Under the pieces are notes generated by a model. That model did no database searches. It had not been told where the DNA came from and saw nothing but the letters and a program-made list of their open reading frames with translations. This document shows positions 10,440-19,042 of a DNA stretch of 64,000 nt, piece after piece. Source of the stretch: QHXN01 sp032162705 (GTDB lineage Bacteria; Acidobacteriota; Blastocatellia; Pyrinomonadales; Pyrinomonadaceae); assembly GCA_032162705.1 (NCBI GenBank), contig JAVRON010000082.1, positions 37,795 to 101,794 of the forward strand, in the 5' to 3' direction. Within the stretch, counting starts at the first letter, position 1. Every line of letters starts with the position of its first letter. Made by a program: the position numbers and the translations under genes.

Positions 10440-11702
10440 ATGAGTCTCCGTTCGGGTGCGCTCGCGTTGTGTCTCTTCCTCGCCGCGCACGTCGCTTCCG
10501 CATCTCCTTTACCTTCCACGTGCGCGCGTGTGAAGTCGCAGCCCGATGCGTGGGTCGCGTCGAGGGTCGATGCGCTCGTTGTGGCCGCGCGCGGGGCGTA
10601 TGAGCGAGACGAGGCGATACCGGCTTACGAGCGCGTGCTTGGCGGGATTACAGACACGCTCCGCCGTTGCGAGCTTTCGCGCGACGAGAGTTTCTTGAGC
10701 CGCTATCGAGAGTTCGTCGAGTACGTCGAAGCGGCGGCGCTCGACCTGAGTCCCGACCACGAGATGGGCTTCGCCGTGCCGGACAAGCAATACTTCGCGG
10801 AGACACGCGGGTACGTCGAGATTCCAGACTTCCTCACGACCCCGAGCTTTGTCCGCTCCGTCAGCCGCTTTGAGACGCTCGCGCGTGCGAAGTCTTACCT
10901 GCGCCTACTCAACACAAAGAGAGAGCCTTCCGAACAGCTCATCTTCTTCAGCTACAAGTCGCGTCACCTTGGGACGCCGGACAGCGACGAGAGCTATGGT
11001 AGGCTCCTCATCGTCGTCCCCGGCAACGCCGCACAGGGCGTCCCGGAGAAGTGGGTGCAGTTCGGCGTCCCAGACCCCGGCGCGCGCCGGCATGTCCGCA
11101 ACGTCTCGGTCGTCTCCGCAATCGCACGCGCCGATGGAACGTCGAGCGTCTACTTCAAAGACTTCTACCGGACTTATCGAATGGACGGCTCGATCCCAAT
11201 CGCCGGGCGTTGGGAGCTTGGCTACGGCGACGACAACTGCGTGCAGTGCCACAAGACCGGCATCATCCCGATCTTCCCCGTCGCGGGCAGCGTGAGCGTC
11301 GGCGAGCGAGAGGCGGTCGAAGAGGTCAACCGGCGTTTTCGCAGTTACGGCTCGCCACGCTTCGACAAGTACATGGACGAGACGAAGTTGGGCCCCGGAC
11401 TCGGCTTTGCCACGCGTGACGACCGCGACGCGCGCTTCGGCGAAAGCTTCCACGGCTCAAAGGTCGAGAGCGCGATGACCTGCGCCGCCTGCCATCAGCA
11501 CAACTATCTCGGGGCGCTCAACTGGCCCATGGATCGCGTCGTCATCAGCTCCTACGTCAAAGGCGGCATGATGCCCTTCGGTCAGGAGCTGCAAGGCCCG
11601 GAGCGCGCCGAGCTATACGGGAAACTGATTCAGGAATACTTCGCCGCCGACGCCGCACGCCCCGGCATCCTGAAGTCCTGGCTGCTCGGCAAGCTTCGAT
11701 AG
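10440..11702 (+). CDS. Secreted di-heme c-type cytochrome-like protein
   Basis: A 420-residue protein with signal peptide MSLRSGALALCLFLAAHVASA and two CxxCH heme-attachment motifs: CVQCH at about 267-271 and CAACH at about 348-352. This predicts a periplasmic di-heme cytochrome. The N-terminal half has no recognised domain. Met residues after the second heme site (NWPMDR, GGMMPFG) could supply an axial ligand. Start 10440 is chosen because AAAGAGGTG lies 6-10 nt upstream and the signal peptide begins there; the frame is open further upstream (10290). It may be transcribed with the upstream propeller gene. The electron partner and substrate are unknown. Confidence 0.82.
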   Translation: MSLRSGALALCLFLAAHVASASPLPSTCARVKSQPDAWVASRVDALVVAARGAYERDEAIPAYERVLGGITDTLRRCELSRDESFLSRYREFVEYVEAAALDLSPDHEMGFAVPDKQYFAETRGYVEIPDFLTTPSFVRSVSRFETLARAKSYLRLLNTKREPSEQLIFFSYKSRHLGTPDSDESYGRLLIVVPGNAAQGVPEKWVQFGVPDPGARRHVRNVSVVSAIARADGTSSVYFKDFYRTYRMDGSIPIAGRWELGYGDDNCVQCHKTGIIPIFPVAGSVSVGEREAVEEVNRRFRSYGSPRFDKYMDETKLGPGLGFATRDDRDARFGESFHGSKVESAMTCAACHQHNYLGALNWPMDRVVISSYVKGGMMPFGQELQGPERAELYGKLIQEYFAADAARPGILKSWLLGKLR

Positions 11703-11766
11703 TACCAATGCACGGATGACATCGGCGCGCATCGACACTTACGGCAGGTTGGAGAGGAGACAAGGG

Positions 11767-13269
11767 GTGGCGTCTGGCGTCGATACGACCGACACGCGCA
11801 TCGCGATTATCGGCAGCGGCTTTAGCGGGCTTGGCACCGCCATACGTCTCAAGCAGCAGGGCACGGACGACTTCCTCATCTTCGAGCGCGCCGAAGATGT
11901 TGGCGGCACTTGGCGCGACAACAGCTATCCCGGTTGCGCCTGCGACGTGCAGTCGCACCTCTACTCTTTCTCCTTCGCGCCAAACCCGGACTGGACACGC
12001 AGCTACTCACCGCAGCCCGAAATCTGGGATTACCTCAAGCGTTGCGCGCACGACTTCCGTCTGCTGCCGCACATACGTTTCCGACACGAGGTGCGCGAAG
12101 CCACATGGGACGAGTCGGCGCAACTCTGGCGGATTGAAACCTCGCAGGGGCGCTACACGGCCAGAGTGCTCGTGTTGGCTTCGGGCGCGTTGAGCGAGCC
12201 GTCGATGCCCGTCCTGCGCGGACTCGAAGCCTTCGAGGGTAAGGCGTTTCACTCCGCGCGTTGGGATCATGGATACGAACTCGCGGGCCGCCGCGTGGCG
12301 GTCATCGGGACGGGCGCGTCGGCCATCCAGTTCGTTCCAGAGATACAGCCGCGCGTCGCAAAGCTGCACGTCTTCCAACGCACGCCACCATGGATTATGC
12401 CGCGCACAGACCGCGCTCTCTCCACAGGCGAGCGGCGTATGTTTCGTCGCTTCCCTCTGGCGCAGAGAGCCGTCCGCGTGTCGATTTATCTTCTGCGTGA
12501 GCTACTCGTCTTCGGCTTCCGGCACGTGCGGCTGGCGCGATACTTCGAGCGACTCGCGCTCCGTCACCTTGAACGCTCAGTCCCCGACCCGGCACTGCGC
12601 GCCCGTCTCACGCCGAGCTATCGAATCGGCTGCAAGCGTATACTCGTCTCGAACGATTACCTGCCCGCGCTCACGCGACCCAACGTCGAACTGGTGAGCG
12701 AAGGTGTGGCGGAAGTGCGCGCGCACTCAATCGTCGGCGGCGACGGCGTTGAGCGAGCAGTTGACGCGATCATCTTCGGCACGGGTTTTCGGGTGACTGA
12801 ACCGCCAATCGCGAAACACATACGTGGCCGCGAAGGGCAAACACTGGACGCGGCCTGGGCCGGAAGCCCGCAGGCGCATCTGGGGACGACCGTCGCGGGT
12901 TTCCCGAACCTGTTCATCCTGCTGGGGCCTAACACGGGGCTTGGTCACACCTCCGTCATCTACATGATCGAAGCGCAGATCGAGCATCTGCTCAATGTCG
13001 TGCGCTACATGGAGCGGCACGGCGTCGCGGTGCTTGAGCCTCGGCAGGAGGCGCAGGCGGCATACACCGCGGAGGTACAGAAAAGGATGAAGGGCACTGT
13101 GTGGACTGCGGGCGGGTGTGCGAGCTGGTATCTCGACCGGAGGGGTCGCAACTCCACGCTCTGGCCCGACTTCACGTGGCGCTTCCGCCGCCGCGTCGCA
13201 AGGCTCGACCCCGGCGAGTATCTTTTGAGCGGCCAGCACCACGCGCAAGCATCAAACGAGTCCGTCTGA
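11767..13269 (+). CDS. Flavin-containing monooxygenase, Baeyer-Villiger type
   Basis: About 500 residues. The N-terminal FAD Rossmann motif is GSGFSGLG, followed by the GGTWRDNSYPGCACDVQSHLYSFSF segment typical of class B monooxygenases (two parts of it named here only as landmarks). A second Rossmann motif, GTGASAIQ, binds NADPH. The BVMO fingerprint FxGxxxHxxxW is present as FEGKAFHSARWDHG with Asp where many enzymes have Pro. The reaction would insert oxygen next to a ketone; the substrate is unknown. GTG 11767 is preferred because GGAGAGGAG lies just upstream; ATG 11716 is the alternative and would add 17 residues. An SDR gene follows 83 nt later, a natural alcohol-to-ketone partner. Confidence 0.9.
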   Translation: MASGVDTTDTRIAIIGSGFSGLGTAIRLKQQGTDDFLIFERAEDVGGTWRDNSYPGCACDVQSHLYSFSFAPNPDWTRSYSPQPEIWDYLKRCAHDFRLLPHIRFRHEVREATWDESAQLWRIETSQGRYTARVLVLASGALSEPSMPVLRGLEAFEGKAFHSARWDHGYELAGRRVAVIGTGASAIQFVPEIQPRVAKLHVFQRTPPWIMPRTDRALSTGERRMFRRFPLAQRAVRVSIYLLRELLVFGFRHVRLARYFERLALRHLERSVPDPALRARLTPSYRIGCKRILVSNDYLPALTRPNVELVSEGVAEVRAHSIVGGDGVERAVDAIIFGTGFRVTEPPIAKHIRGREGQTLDAAWAGSPQAHLGTTVAGFPNLFILLGPNTGLGHTSVIYMIEAQIEHLLNVVRYMERHGVAVLEPRQEAQAAYTAEVQKRMKGTVWTAGGCASWYLDRRGRNSTLWPDFTWRFRRRVARLDPGEYLLSGQHHAQASNESV

Positions 13270-13352
13270 GCCGGTAGACGGGCACACTGTCTATCTCATA
13301 TTCTTCGCGCTGACAGTTTCAAGTTCTTCGGTTGTCAGGAGGAAACAGTCTC

Positions 13353-14288
13353 ATGCTGCATACGGTTTCCGGTAAGGTCGTTCTCATCACGGGCCCTGCG
13401 CGCGGCATCGGCGCGGAGACGGCGCGCGTGCTCGCGTCGCGCGGCGCGCGTCTGTCGCTGGTCGGGCTGGAGCCTGAGCGTCTGGCGGCGCTGGCCTCGG
13501 AACTGGGCGCGGGACACGTCTGGTTCGAGTGCGACGTGACCGACCAGAAGGCTCTGGAGCGGGCCGTCACCGGAACCGTAAACGCTTTGGGCGGCATCGA
13601 CGTGGTCGTCGCCAACGCGGGCATTGGCAGCTACGGCACGGTCGCCGTCACGCCCGTGGACGCGCTCGTACGCACCATCGAAGTCAACCTGATCGGCGTC
13701 GTCCGCACCGTCAGCGCGACGCTTCCCTCTGTGACCGCGCGCGAAGGTTACTACCTGCTGGTTTCGTCGGCGGCGGCGCTGGCCCCGATGCCGGGCATCT
13801 CGACCTACGCCGCATCGAAGAGCGCCGTCGAGCAGTTCGGAAACGTCCTGCGCCTTGAAGTCGCGCACAAGGGCGTCGCGGTCGGAGTGGCGCACCCCGC
13901 ATGGATCGACACAGACCTCGTGCGCGACACGCGGCGCGACCTCGAAAGCTTCAACGACCTGCTCGGAAAACTTCCCGGCCCCTTCGGCTCTCTGACCTCT
14001 GTGCGCGAGTGTGCCGAAGCGTTCGTCTCGGCCATCGAGCGGCGCAGGCGCAAGCTCTATGTGCCGCGGACACTGGCTCCGCTGGCCGCCCTCCGCCAGC
14101 TCTTCATGAGTTCACTCTCAGACTATCTGATGGCGCGGCACACGCGGCGGCTCGTTCCGAAAGTCGAAGGCGAAGTCCTGGCGCTCGGACGCTCTTTCGG
14201 CGTCAACAGCATGGGGCTGGCGGAGAAGTCTGTGGCTGACGATACGCGGAAGCAGTCCTCGACCGTGCTCGCGCCGACTGACGGCTAG
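13353..14288 (+). CDS. Short-chain dehydrogenase/reductase
   Basis: A 311-residue classical SDR. The cofactor motif TGPARGIG (TGxxxGxG) is near residue 14. NAG is found in VVANAGIGSYG, the catalytic Ser in LVSSAAA, and YxxxK in TYAASKSAVEQFG. A long C-terminal extension of about 70 residues (residues about 235-311) is common in the SDRs found beside BVMO-type monooxygenases. Start 13353 is set by AGGAGG 10 nt upstream; the ORF extends in frame to TTG 13332. With the upstream monooxygenase it could oxidise an alcohol to the ketone substrate (inference). Downstream lies a dispersed inverted repeat. Confidence 0.92.
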   Translation: MLHTVSGKVVLITGPARGIGAETARVLASRGARLSLVGLEPERLAALASELGAGHVWFECDVTDQKALERAVTGTVNALGGIDVVVANAGIGSYGTVAVTPVDALVRTIEVNLIGVVRTVSATLPSVTAREGYYLLVSSAAALAPMPGISTYAASKSAVEQFGNVLRLEVAHKGVAVGVAHPAWIDTDLVRDTRRDLESFNDLLGKLPGPFGSLTSVRECAEAFVSAIERRRRKLYVPRTLAPLAALRQLFMSSLSDYLMARHTRRLVPKVEGEVLALGRSFGVNSMGLAEKSVADDTRKQSSTVLAPTDG

Positions 14289-14307
14289 AGTTGATCGACT
14301 ATGTCAC

Positions 14308-14453
14308 TTTGCACTTGAGTATGTATGGTGGAGCGATTCACCACAGAGACACAGAGAACACAGAGATTGCACAGAGGGTTGAATTACTCTGTGCTCCCTC
14401 CGTGCTCTCTGTGTCTCTGTGGTGAATAATCATCCTCCACACTCAAGTGAAAA
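14308..14453. repeat. Dispersed inverted repeat, family A, copy 2 (extended arms)
   Basis: Inner arms TTCACCACAGAGACACAGAG (from 14337) and the matching CTCTGTGTCTCTGTGGTGAA (to about 14426) surround GATTGCACAGAGGG, TTGAATTA, CTCTGTGC. An outer pair, CACTTGAGT..GGTGGA and TCCTCCACACTCAAGTG, extends the palindrome to about 146 bp. It lies between convergent genes. Confidence 0.9.
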
Positions 14454-14521
14454 ATGATATAGGCTTGTGAGGAACAGCGAGACTCTCATCCGTTGAACGG
14501 GCGACCTTCCCGACTGAGACT

Positions 14522-15511
14522 TCAACCCTCCTGGATGCAACGCGCGAACTCAGCCATCTCGACCTCGCCGCCGACGATGAGCGGCGTGCGCTGGTGTATG
14601 TCATGGGGCTGCACGTCGAGGATGGGTTGCTTGCCGTCGGTCGCGGAGCCGCCTGCCTGCTCGGCGAGAAACGAGACCGGGTTCGCTTCGTAGAGGAGAC
14701 GCAGCCGACCCTCCGGGTAGTCCGTGTTCGCCGGGTAGATGAAGACGCCGCCGCGCAAGAGCGTCCGGTGAAAGTCCGCGACCATCGAGCCGACGAAGCG
14801 CGAAGAGTAGCGTCGCCCCATCTCGCCCGAACGCAGCTTCTTCAAGTACCTGACGTAACACTCCGGCCAGCGGTCGCAGTAAGACTCGTTGATCGAGTAG
14901 TACGCGCCCTGCCGTGGGATGCGTATGTTCTCGTGCGTCAGGATGTAGGAACCGATGCCGGGGTCGAGCGTGAAGCCGTGGACGCCGCTCCCGGCGCTGT
15001 AGACGAGCACGGTCGAAGAGCCGTAGACGACGTATCCGGCGGCCACCTGCTTGCGGCCCGGCTGCAAGACCCACTCCAAAGGGTCGCTTGCTTTATCTCC
15101 GTCGGGGCGGCGGAAGATGGCGAAGGTCGTGCCGATGGTGACGGCCACGTCGATGTTCGAGGAGCCGTCGAGCGGGTCGAAGACGATAGCGTACTTCGCG
15201 GCGGGCGAGTTGTGCCGGAGCGTGATCGGCTTCTCGTTCTCTTCGGACGCGATGATGCCGATGCTCTCACGCAAACTGAGGCAGTGAATCAAAACCTCGT
15301 TGGCATAGACATCGAGCTTCTGCTGCACCTCGCCCTGCACGTTGATCGCGCCGAGCGAGCCGAGGATGTCGGAGAGTCCCGCGCGGCGCACCTGCGCTTC
15401 GATCATGCGCGTGGCGAGCGTGATGCCGGAGACGAGCCACGTAAACTCGGTCGTCGCGTCCGGGAAACGCTTCTGCTCTTGAAGGACGTGCTGCTCGAAG
15501 GTTGTAATCAT
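14522..15511 (-). CDS. fbp: Class I fructose-1,6-bisphosphatase
   Basis: A 329-residue cytosolic gluconeogenic enzyme converting fructose-1,6-bisphosphate to fructose-6-phosphate. The metal/phosphate site DPLDGSSNID is exact, with the upstream SEENEK acid cluster. Further family blocks are GSMVADFHRTLLRGG and YPEGRLRLLYEANP with QAGG. Length is normal. It is the last of three same-strand sugar genes (galE, galM, fbp), separated from galM by 120 nt that hold a family C repeat. Co-transcription is possible but not demonstrated. Confidence 0.97.
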   Translation of the reverse strand: MITTFEQHVLQEQKRFPDATTEFTWLVSGITLATRMIEAQVRRAGLSDILGSLGAINVQGEVQQKLDVYANEVLIHCLSLRESIGIIASEENEKPITLRHNSPAAKYAIVFDPLDGSSNIDVAVTIGTTFAIFRRPDGDKASDPLEWVLQPGRKQVAAGYVVYGSSTVLVYSAGSGVHGFTLDPGIGSYILTHENIRIPRQGAYYSINESYCDRWPECYVRYLKKLRSGEMGRRYSSRFVGSMVADFHRTLLRGGVFIYPANTDYPEGRLRLLYEANPVSFLAEQAGGSATDGKQPILDVQPHDIHQRTPLIVGGEVEMAEFARCIQEG

Positions 15512-15583
15512 TGCGGCTCACCATTTGAATCAGTTAATGATTGATACATTGCTAGCTTAGCCTTGTCGAGTCTGTCGGAGAAG

Positions 15584-15643
15584 GTTTTTCTACTGACGGC
15601 TGCCGGATGGCTACTGTCTACTTCTTTCCGTCTACTGTCTACC
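15584..15643. repeat. Dispersed repeat, family C (CTACTGTCTAC type), copy 1
   Basis: Tandem-like TCTACTGAC, CTACTGTCTAC, TCTACTGTCTACC. The galM stop codon (15632-15634, minus strand) lies inside it, so the last galM codons are repeat-derived. Confidence 0.75.
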
Positions 15644-16732
15644 GAACTTGAAGACCGTCGTCGAGCGAAACTGCGCGCCTTTCTTAAGCACGGTCGAGGG
15701 AAAGCTCGGATGATTCGGCGAGTCTGGGAAGTGCTGCGTCTCAAGACAGAAGCCGTAGCGATTGTGATAGGCCCGGCCCCCTTTGCCTTTGGTGGAGCCA
15801 TCGAGATAGTTGCCCGTGTAGAACTGCACGCCCGGCTCGGTCGTCCAGACCTCTAAGACGCGGCCCTTCGTCGGCTCGTAGACACGCACCGCGCGTCGGA
15901 GCACGCCCGCACGTCCGTTCAAGACGAAGTTGTGATCGTAGCCTTTGCCGAACTTCAACTGCTCTTCGTCCTGACCAATGCGCGTGCCGACCGCCGTCGG
16001 GCGTGTGAAGTCGAAGGGCGTGCCCTTCACGCTGCGTAGCTCACCCGTCGGGATCGCGCCCGCGTCGGTCGGCGTGAAGCGCGAGGCGTCAAACGAGAGA
16101 TGATGCCCGAGGATGTCGCACTCGCCCTGTCCGGCAAGGTTGAAGTAGGAATGGTTCGAGAGGTTGATGACCGTGTCCTTGTCGGTCGTCGCCATGTAAT
16201 CAATCCTCAACTCGTTCGCGTCGTTGAGCGTGTAGGTGACTGCGACCTTCAGGTTGCCGGGGTAGCCCTCCTCGCCGTCAACGCTCGTGTAAGTGAGTTC
16301 GAGCGCCGCGCCGTTTCTCACGCTCAAGGGGCGCGCAGTCCACACGACCTTGTCGAAGCCACGGATGCCGCCGTGCAGATGGTTCTCGCCGAAATTGACA
16401 GCCAATTTGTACTCGACGCCGTCGAGTGTGAAGCGGCCTTTGGCGATGCGGTTGGCGTAACGACCGACGACCGCGCCGATGTAGTGCGTATCGTTCTGAT
16501 AATCTTCGAGCCGGTCGAAGCCGAGCACCACGTCGTCGAGCACGCCCTTGCGGTCAGGCACTTTGAGCGAGACGACCGCAGCGCCATACTTCATGATGCG
16601 GACTTCCGCGCCGCTCCGATTGGTCAGAGTATAAATCTCCACGGCCTGCACGCCCTTCGTTCTCCCGAAGCTCTCTCTTGCGTCCGCACGCCCCTTCCAC
16701 AGCGAACCCGCATAACAGCAAAACGCTTGCAC
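15632..16732 (-). CDS. galM: Galactose mutarotase (aldose 1-epimerase), N-terminus probably disrupted
   Basis: Interconverts alpha and beta anomers of hexoses. The mutarotase domain starts at about residue 32 (EIYTLTNRSG). Catalytic elements are ENHLHGG, NHSYFNL (His) and VWTTEPGVQFYTGN (Glu). The assigned GTG start gives an odd leader (MQAFCCYAGSLWKGR). On the same strand, one base out of frame just upstream, lies SRKRRRLTLLTL followed by CASVLLLCG, which looks like a lipoprotein signal peptide. Removing one G from the GGGG at 16691-16694 would fuse it to RADARESFGRTKG. The gene may thus be frameshifted or contain a sequencing error. The last codons lie in a dispersed repeat. galE is immediately upstream. 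Confidence 0.9.
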   Translation of the reverse strand: MQAFCCYAGSLWKGRADARESFGRTKGVQAVEIYTLTNRSGAEVRIMKYGAAVVSLKVPDRKGVLDDVVLGFDRLEDYQNDTHYIGAVVGRYANRIAKGRFTLDGVEYKLAVNFGENHLHGGIRGFDKVVWTARPLSVRNGAALELTYTSVDGEEGYPGNLKVAVTYTLNDANELRIDYMATTDKDTVINLSNHSYFNLAGQGECDILGHHLSFDASRFTPTDAGAIPTGELRSVKGTPFDFTRPTAVGTRIGQDEEQLKFGKGYDHNFVLNGRAGVLRRAVRVYEPTKGRVLEVWTTEPGVQFYTGNYLDGSTKGKGGRAYHNRYGFCLETQHFPDSPNHPSFPSTVLKKGAQFRSTTVFKFGRQ

Positions 16733-16778
16733 ACAGCGTCAGCAGTGTCAGACGACGGCGTTTCCGGCTCGCTAAGGC

Positions 16779-17810
16779 TTATCGGGCGGCGGTGTTTGAA
16801 GTCTGGTCGGCGCTCGCCGCCTGCGGCTCTGTCCCGTAGCCTTCCGGGTGCGTCTGGTGCCAATCCCACGCCGTGCGGATGATCGCCTCAAGCTCGGGGT
16901 ACTCAGTCCGCCAACCGAGAACGGCGTGCGCCCTCGACGCATCGGCCACGAGCCGCGAAGGGTCGCCCGCACGCGCAGGCTCGACCTTCGCTTCGATCTC
17001 TCGCCCCGTGACGCGCCGCGCCGTCTCGATCACTTCCAACACAGAATAGCCGTGCCCATTGCCGAGGTTGATGAAGTCAGACTCGCCGCCGCGCCGAAGG
17101 TGTTCGAGCGCGAGCGTGTGCGCCGAGCAGAGGTCTGTGACATGTATATAGTCGCGTATGGCCGTGCCGTCGGGCGTCGGGTAGTCACCACCGAAGATGG
17201 AGACGAAGGGGAGTCGGCCCATCGCTGCAAACAGCACGTTCGGGATGAGGTGCGTCTCAGGCTCGTGATGCTCGCCTCGTCTTTCGGTCGCGCCCGACGC
17301 GTTGAAGTAGCGCAAGGCGACGAACTTCAACTGGTAGGCGCGACTGTAAGCGTCGAGAATCTTCTCCATAAAGAGCTTCGACCAGCCGTAGGGGTTCGCG
17401 GGCTGTTGCGGATGCGTCTCGTCGATGGGCACGCGCTGCGGCTCGCCGTAGGTCGCACACGTCGAGGAGAAGACGAACCGTCCGACGCCCGATGCGAGCA
17501 GAGCATCGAGCAGAGCGAGTCCCTGCGCGACGTTGTTCTCGAAGTAGAGTCGCGGGTCTGATACGGACTCGCCGACGTATGCGAGCGCGGCGAAGTGTAT
17601 GCACGCTTCGACACTGTGCTCGCGGCAGATGCGCTCGACCAGCTCGCGGTCGCCGATGCGCCCCTGATAGAAAGGCACGGCCTCGTCGAGCGCCTGCGTG
17701 TGCCCGCGCGAAACGTTATCGAGCACGACGACGCGCTCGCCCCTCTCGACCAACTGGTCAACCATCACGCTCCCGATATAGCCCGCGCCGCCCGTCACAA
17801 GAACCGCCAT
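16779..17810 (-). CDS. galE: UDP-glucose 4-epimerase
   Basis: A 343-residue extended SDR that interconverts UDP-glucose and UDP-galactose. The NAD motif TGGAGYIG is at the N-terminus. The catalytic pair YxxxK is in NPYGWSKLFME, and the substrate-loop block RYFNASGA follows. VFSSTCATYG supplies the Ser/Thr of the triad. Length and motif order are standard. The stop codon is about 47 nt upstream of the galM GTG, suggesting a galE-galM operon feeding surface polysaccharide or galactose use. Confidence 0.97.
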   Translation of the reverse strand: MAVLVTGGAGYIGSVMVDQLVERGERVVVLDNVSRGHTQALDEAVPFYQGRIGDRELVERICREHSVEACIHFAALAYVGESVSDPRLYFENNVAQGLALLDALLASGVGRFVFSSTCATYGEPQRVPIDETHPQQPANPYGWSKLFMEKILDAYSRAYQLKFVALRYFNASGATERRGEHHEPETHLIPNVLFAAMGRLPFVSIFGGDYPTPDGTAIRDYIHVTDLCSAHTLALEHLRRGGESDFINLGNGHGYSVLEVIETARRVTGREIEAKVEPARAGDPSRLVADASRAHAVLGWRTEYPELEAIIRTAWDWHQTHPEGYGTEPQAASADQTSNTAAR

Positions 17811-17827
17811 CGTCTTCCCCCTTAAGC

Positions 17828-17894
17828 GAAGTGATGAGTGATGAATATAACCGCGTGGCGATATTCATCATTCATCATTCATCACTCATCATTA
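17828..17894. repeat. Dispersed inverted repeat, family D (ATGAATGATGA type)
   Basis: AAGTGATGAGTGATGAATAT and ATATTCATCATTCATC..ATCACTCATCATT face each other around CCGCGTGGCG. It lies 18 nt upstream of the galE start codon. A related fragment (AATGATGAATGATGA) is at about 24340-24361, between glnE and glnA. Confidence 0.8.
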
Positions 17895-18015
17895 GACCTC
17901 TTGCAAAAGCCTTTTGGTTGATGCGGACAAGTAGCTCAAAGGAATCAACCGATGAGTTACGAATAAGATAACTTCCGGCGGAGGTCTCGCCAACGCATGC
18001 CGGAGTCTCTGTGGA

Positions 18016-18372
18016 TTAGTGCATCTTGAAGGGGCCGCCGCGGGCTTCGGGGTCGAGGTCGGGGCGGGCGGAGTCCTGTATGACTTCGTGCATCTCAAGG
18101 GAGTTGGGGCCCGTAAAGGCTTCACGGGGAAGTGTGCCGGATTGGGCATGGCCTTTGACGAATTCGTCGGAGCGCACCCAGTTGAGGAAGTCCTGGCGGG
18201 TGTGCCAGGTGGTGAAGACGACGTAGGGGTCTCCTTCGTTGACGGGGCGGAGCACAAGGTTCGAGATGAAGCCGGGCATCTTATCCACAAGCCCTGCGCG
18301 GTCGCGGAACCGGGCCTCGAAGGCGTCGGCGTATTCCGGGTTGACGTATATGCGATTGGCGACAGTTATCAT
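18016..18372 (-). CDS. Antibiotic biosynthesis monooxygenase / IsdG-like heme-degrading family protein
   Basis: A 118-residue ferredoxin-like (ABM) fold protein. The residues that line the heme pocket in IsdG-type oxygenases (Asn7, Trp67, His77 in Staphylococcus) have counterparts at almost the same positions: Asn6 in ANRIYV, Trp65 in DFLNWVRS and His75 in FVKGHAQ. The FTTWHTRQDF block is typical. It may therefore release iron from heme rather than act on quinols. It stands alone on the minus strand. Substrate cannot be fixed from sequence. Confidence 0.82.
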   Translation of the reverse strand: MITVANRIYVNPEYADAFEARFRDRAGLVDKMPGFISNLVLRPVNEGDPYVVFTTWHTRQDFLNWVRSDEFVKGHAQSGTLPREAFTGPNSLEMHEVIQDSARPDLDPEARGGPFKMH

Positions 18373-18426
18373 TGGCGGCTCCGTTCGTCGGAAAGATTAA
18401 GACCCGTTTTAAATCAGACAAGATAG

Positions 18427-18515
18427 GTTTGCCACAGAGACACAGAGACACAGAGATTAAGAATCTGAAATCTGAAATTTAATCTCTGTGTCTCCGTGTC
18501 TCTGTGGCAAATTTG
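18427..18515. repeat. Dispersed inverted repeat, family A, copy 3
   Basis: Arms TTGCCACAGAGACACAGAGA and TCTCTGTG..GTCTCTGTGGCAA enclose a short AT-rich centre (AATCTGAAATCTGAAATTT). It is located between two same-strand small genes. Confidence 0.9.
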
Positions 18516-18565
18516 AAACGCTCTTTTAGCTCGCGTGTGGCGACTCCCCTTAGCGTGCGTGTGTG

Positions 18566-18982
18566 CTATTTCGCGAAGATGCGTGAACGGTCGGCGAAGG
18601 CTTTGAACTCAAGCGCGTTCCCGCTCGGGTCGAGGAAGAACATCGTGGCCTGCTCGCCTACCTCTCCGCGAAAGCGCACGTAAGGCTCGATGATGAACTC
18701 GATGCCCGCGCCGCGCACGCGCTCGGCCAGTTGGTCGAACTGCTCCAAAGAGACGATGACTCCGAAGTGGGGCACGGGCACGTCGCGATTGTCAACGGGG
18801 TTCGACGCCACGACGCCCGCCCCATCGGGCTTGAGGTGCGCGACGATCTGGTGGCCGAACAAATCGAAGTCAACCCATGCGTCGGAGCTGCGCCCTTCGG
18901 GGCAGCCGAGCACGCCACCGTAGAAGGAGCGCGCGGCATCGAGGTCGTGTACGGGGAATGCAAGGTGAAATAGTGTGTCCAT
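18566..18982 (-). CDS. VOC (glyoxalase/dioxygenase superfamily) protein
   Basis: A 138-residue two-module VOC protein. It opens with LFHLAFPVHDLDAARSFY, the canonical first beta-alpha unit with a metal-ligand His. It contains PHFGVIV in the second half and ends FFLDPSGNALEFKAF with the C-terminal Glu ligand. The reaction is unknown (dioxygenase, isomerase or resistance protein are all possible). Two tandem 27-bp copies of a sequence containing AGAGGA lie directly upstream of the ATG; the nearer one provides the ribosome site. Confidence 0.88.
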   Translation of the reverse strand: MDTLFHLAFPVHDLDAARSFYGGVLGCPEGRSSDAWVDFDLFGHQIVAHLKPDGAGVVASNPVDNRDVPVPHFGVIVSLEQFDQLAERVRGAGIEFIIEPYVRFRGEVGEQATMFFLDPSGNALEFKAFADRSRIFAK

Positions 18983-19036
18983 CTGCGTCCTCTTTTCTAT
19001 GCTGACGGGCTGCGTCCTCTTTTCTAGACGGACGGG
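18983..19036 (-). repeat. 27-bp tandem duplication of a ribosome-binding site
   Basis: Copies at 18983-19009 and 19010-19036. On the minus strand each reads CCCGTC..(T)AGAAAAGAGGACGCAG. The copy at 18983 abuts the ATG of the VOC gene, so the Shine-Dalgarno has been duplicated. Confidence 0.9.
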
Positions 19037-19042
19037 CCGGCC

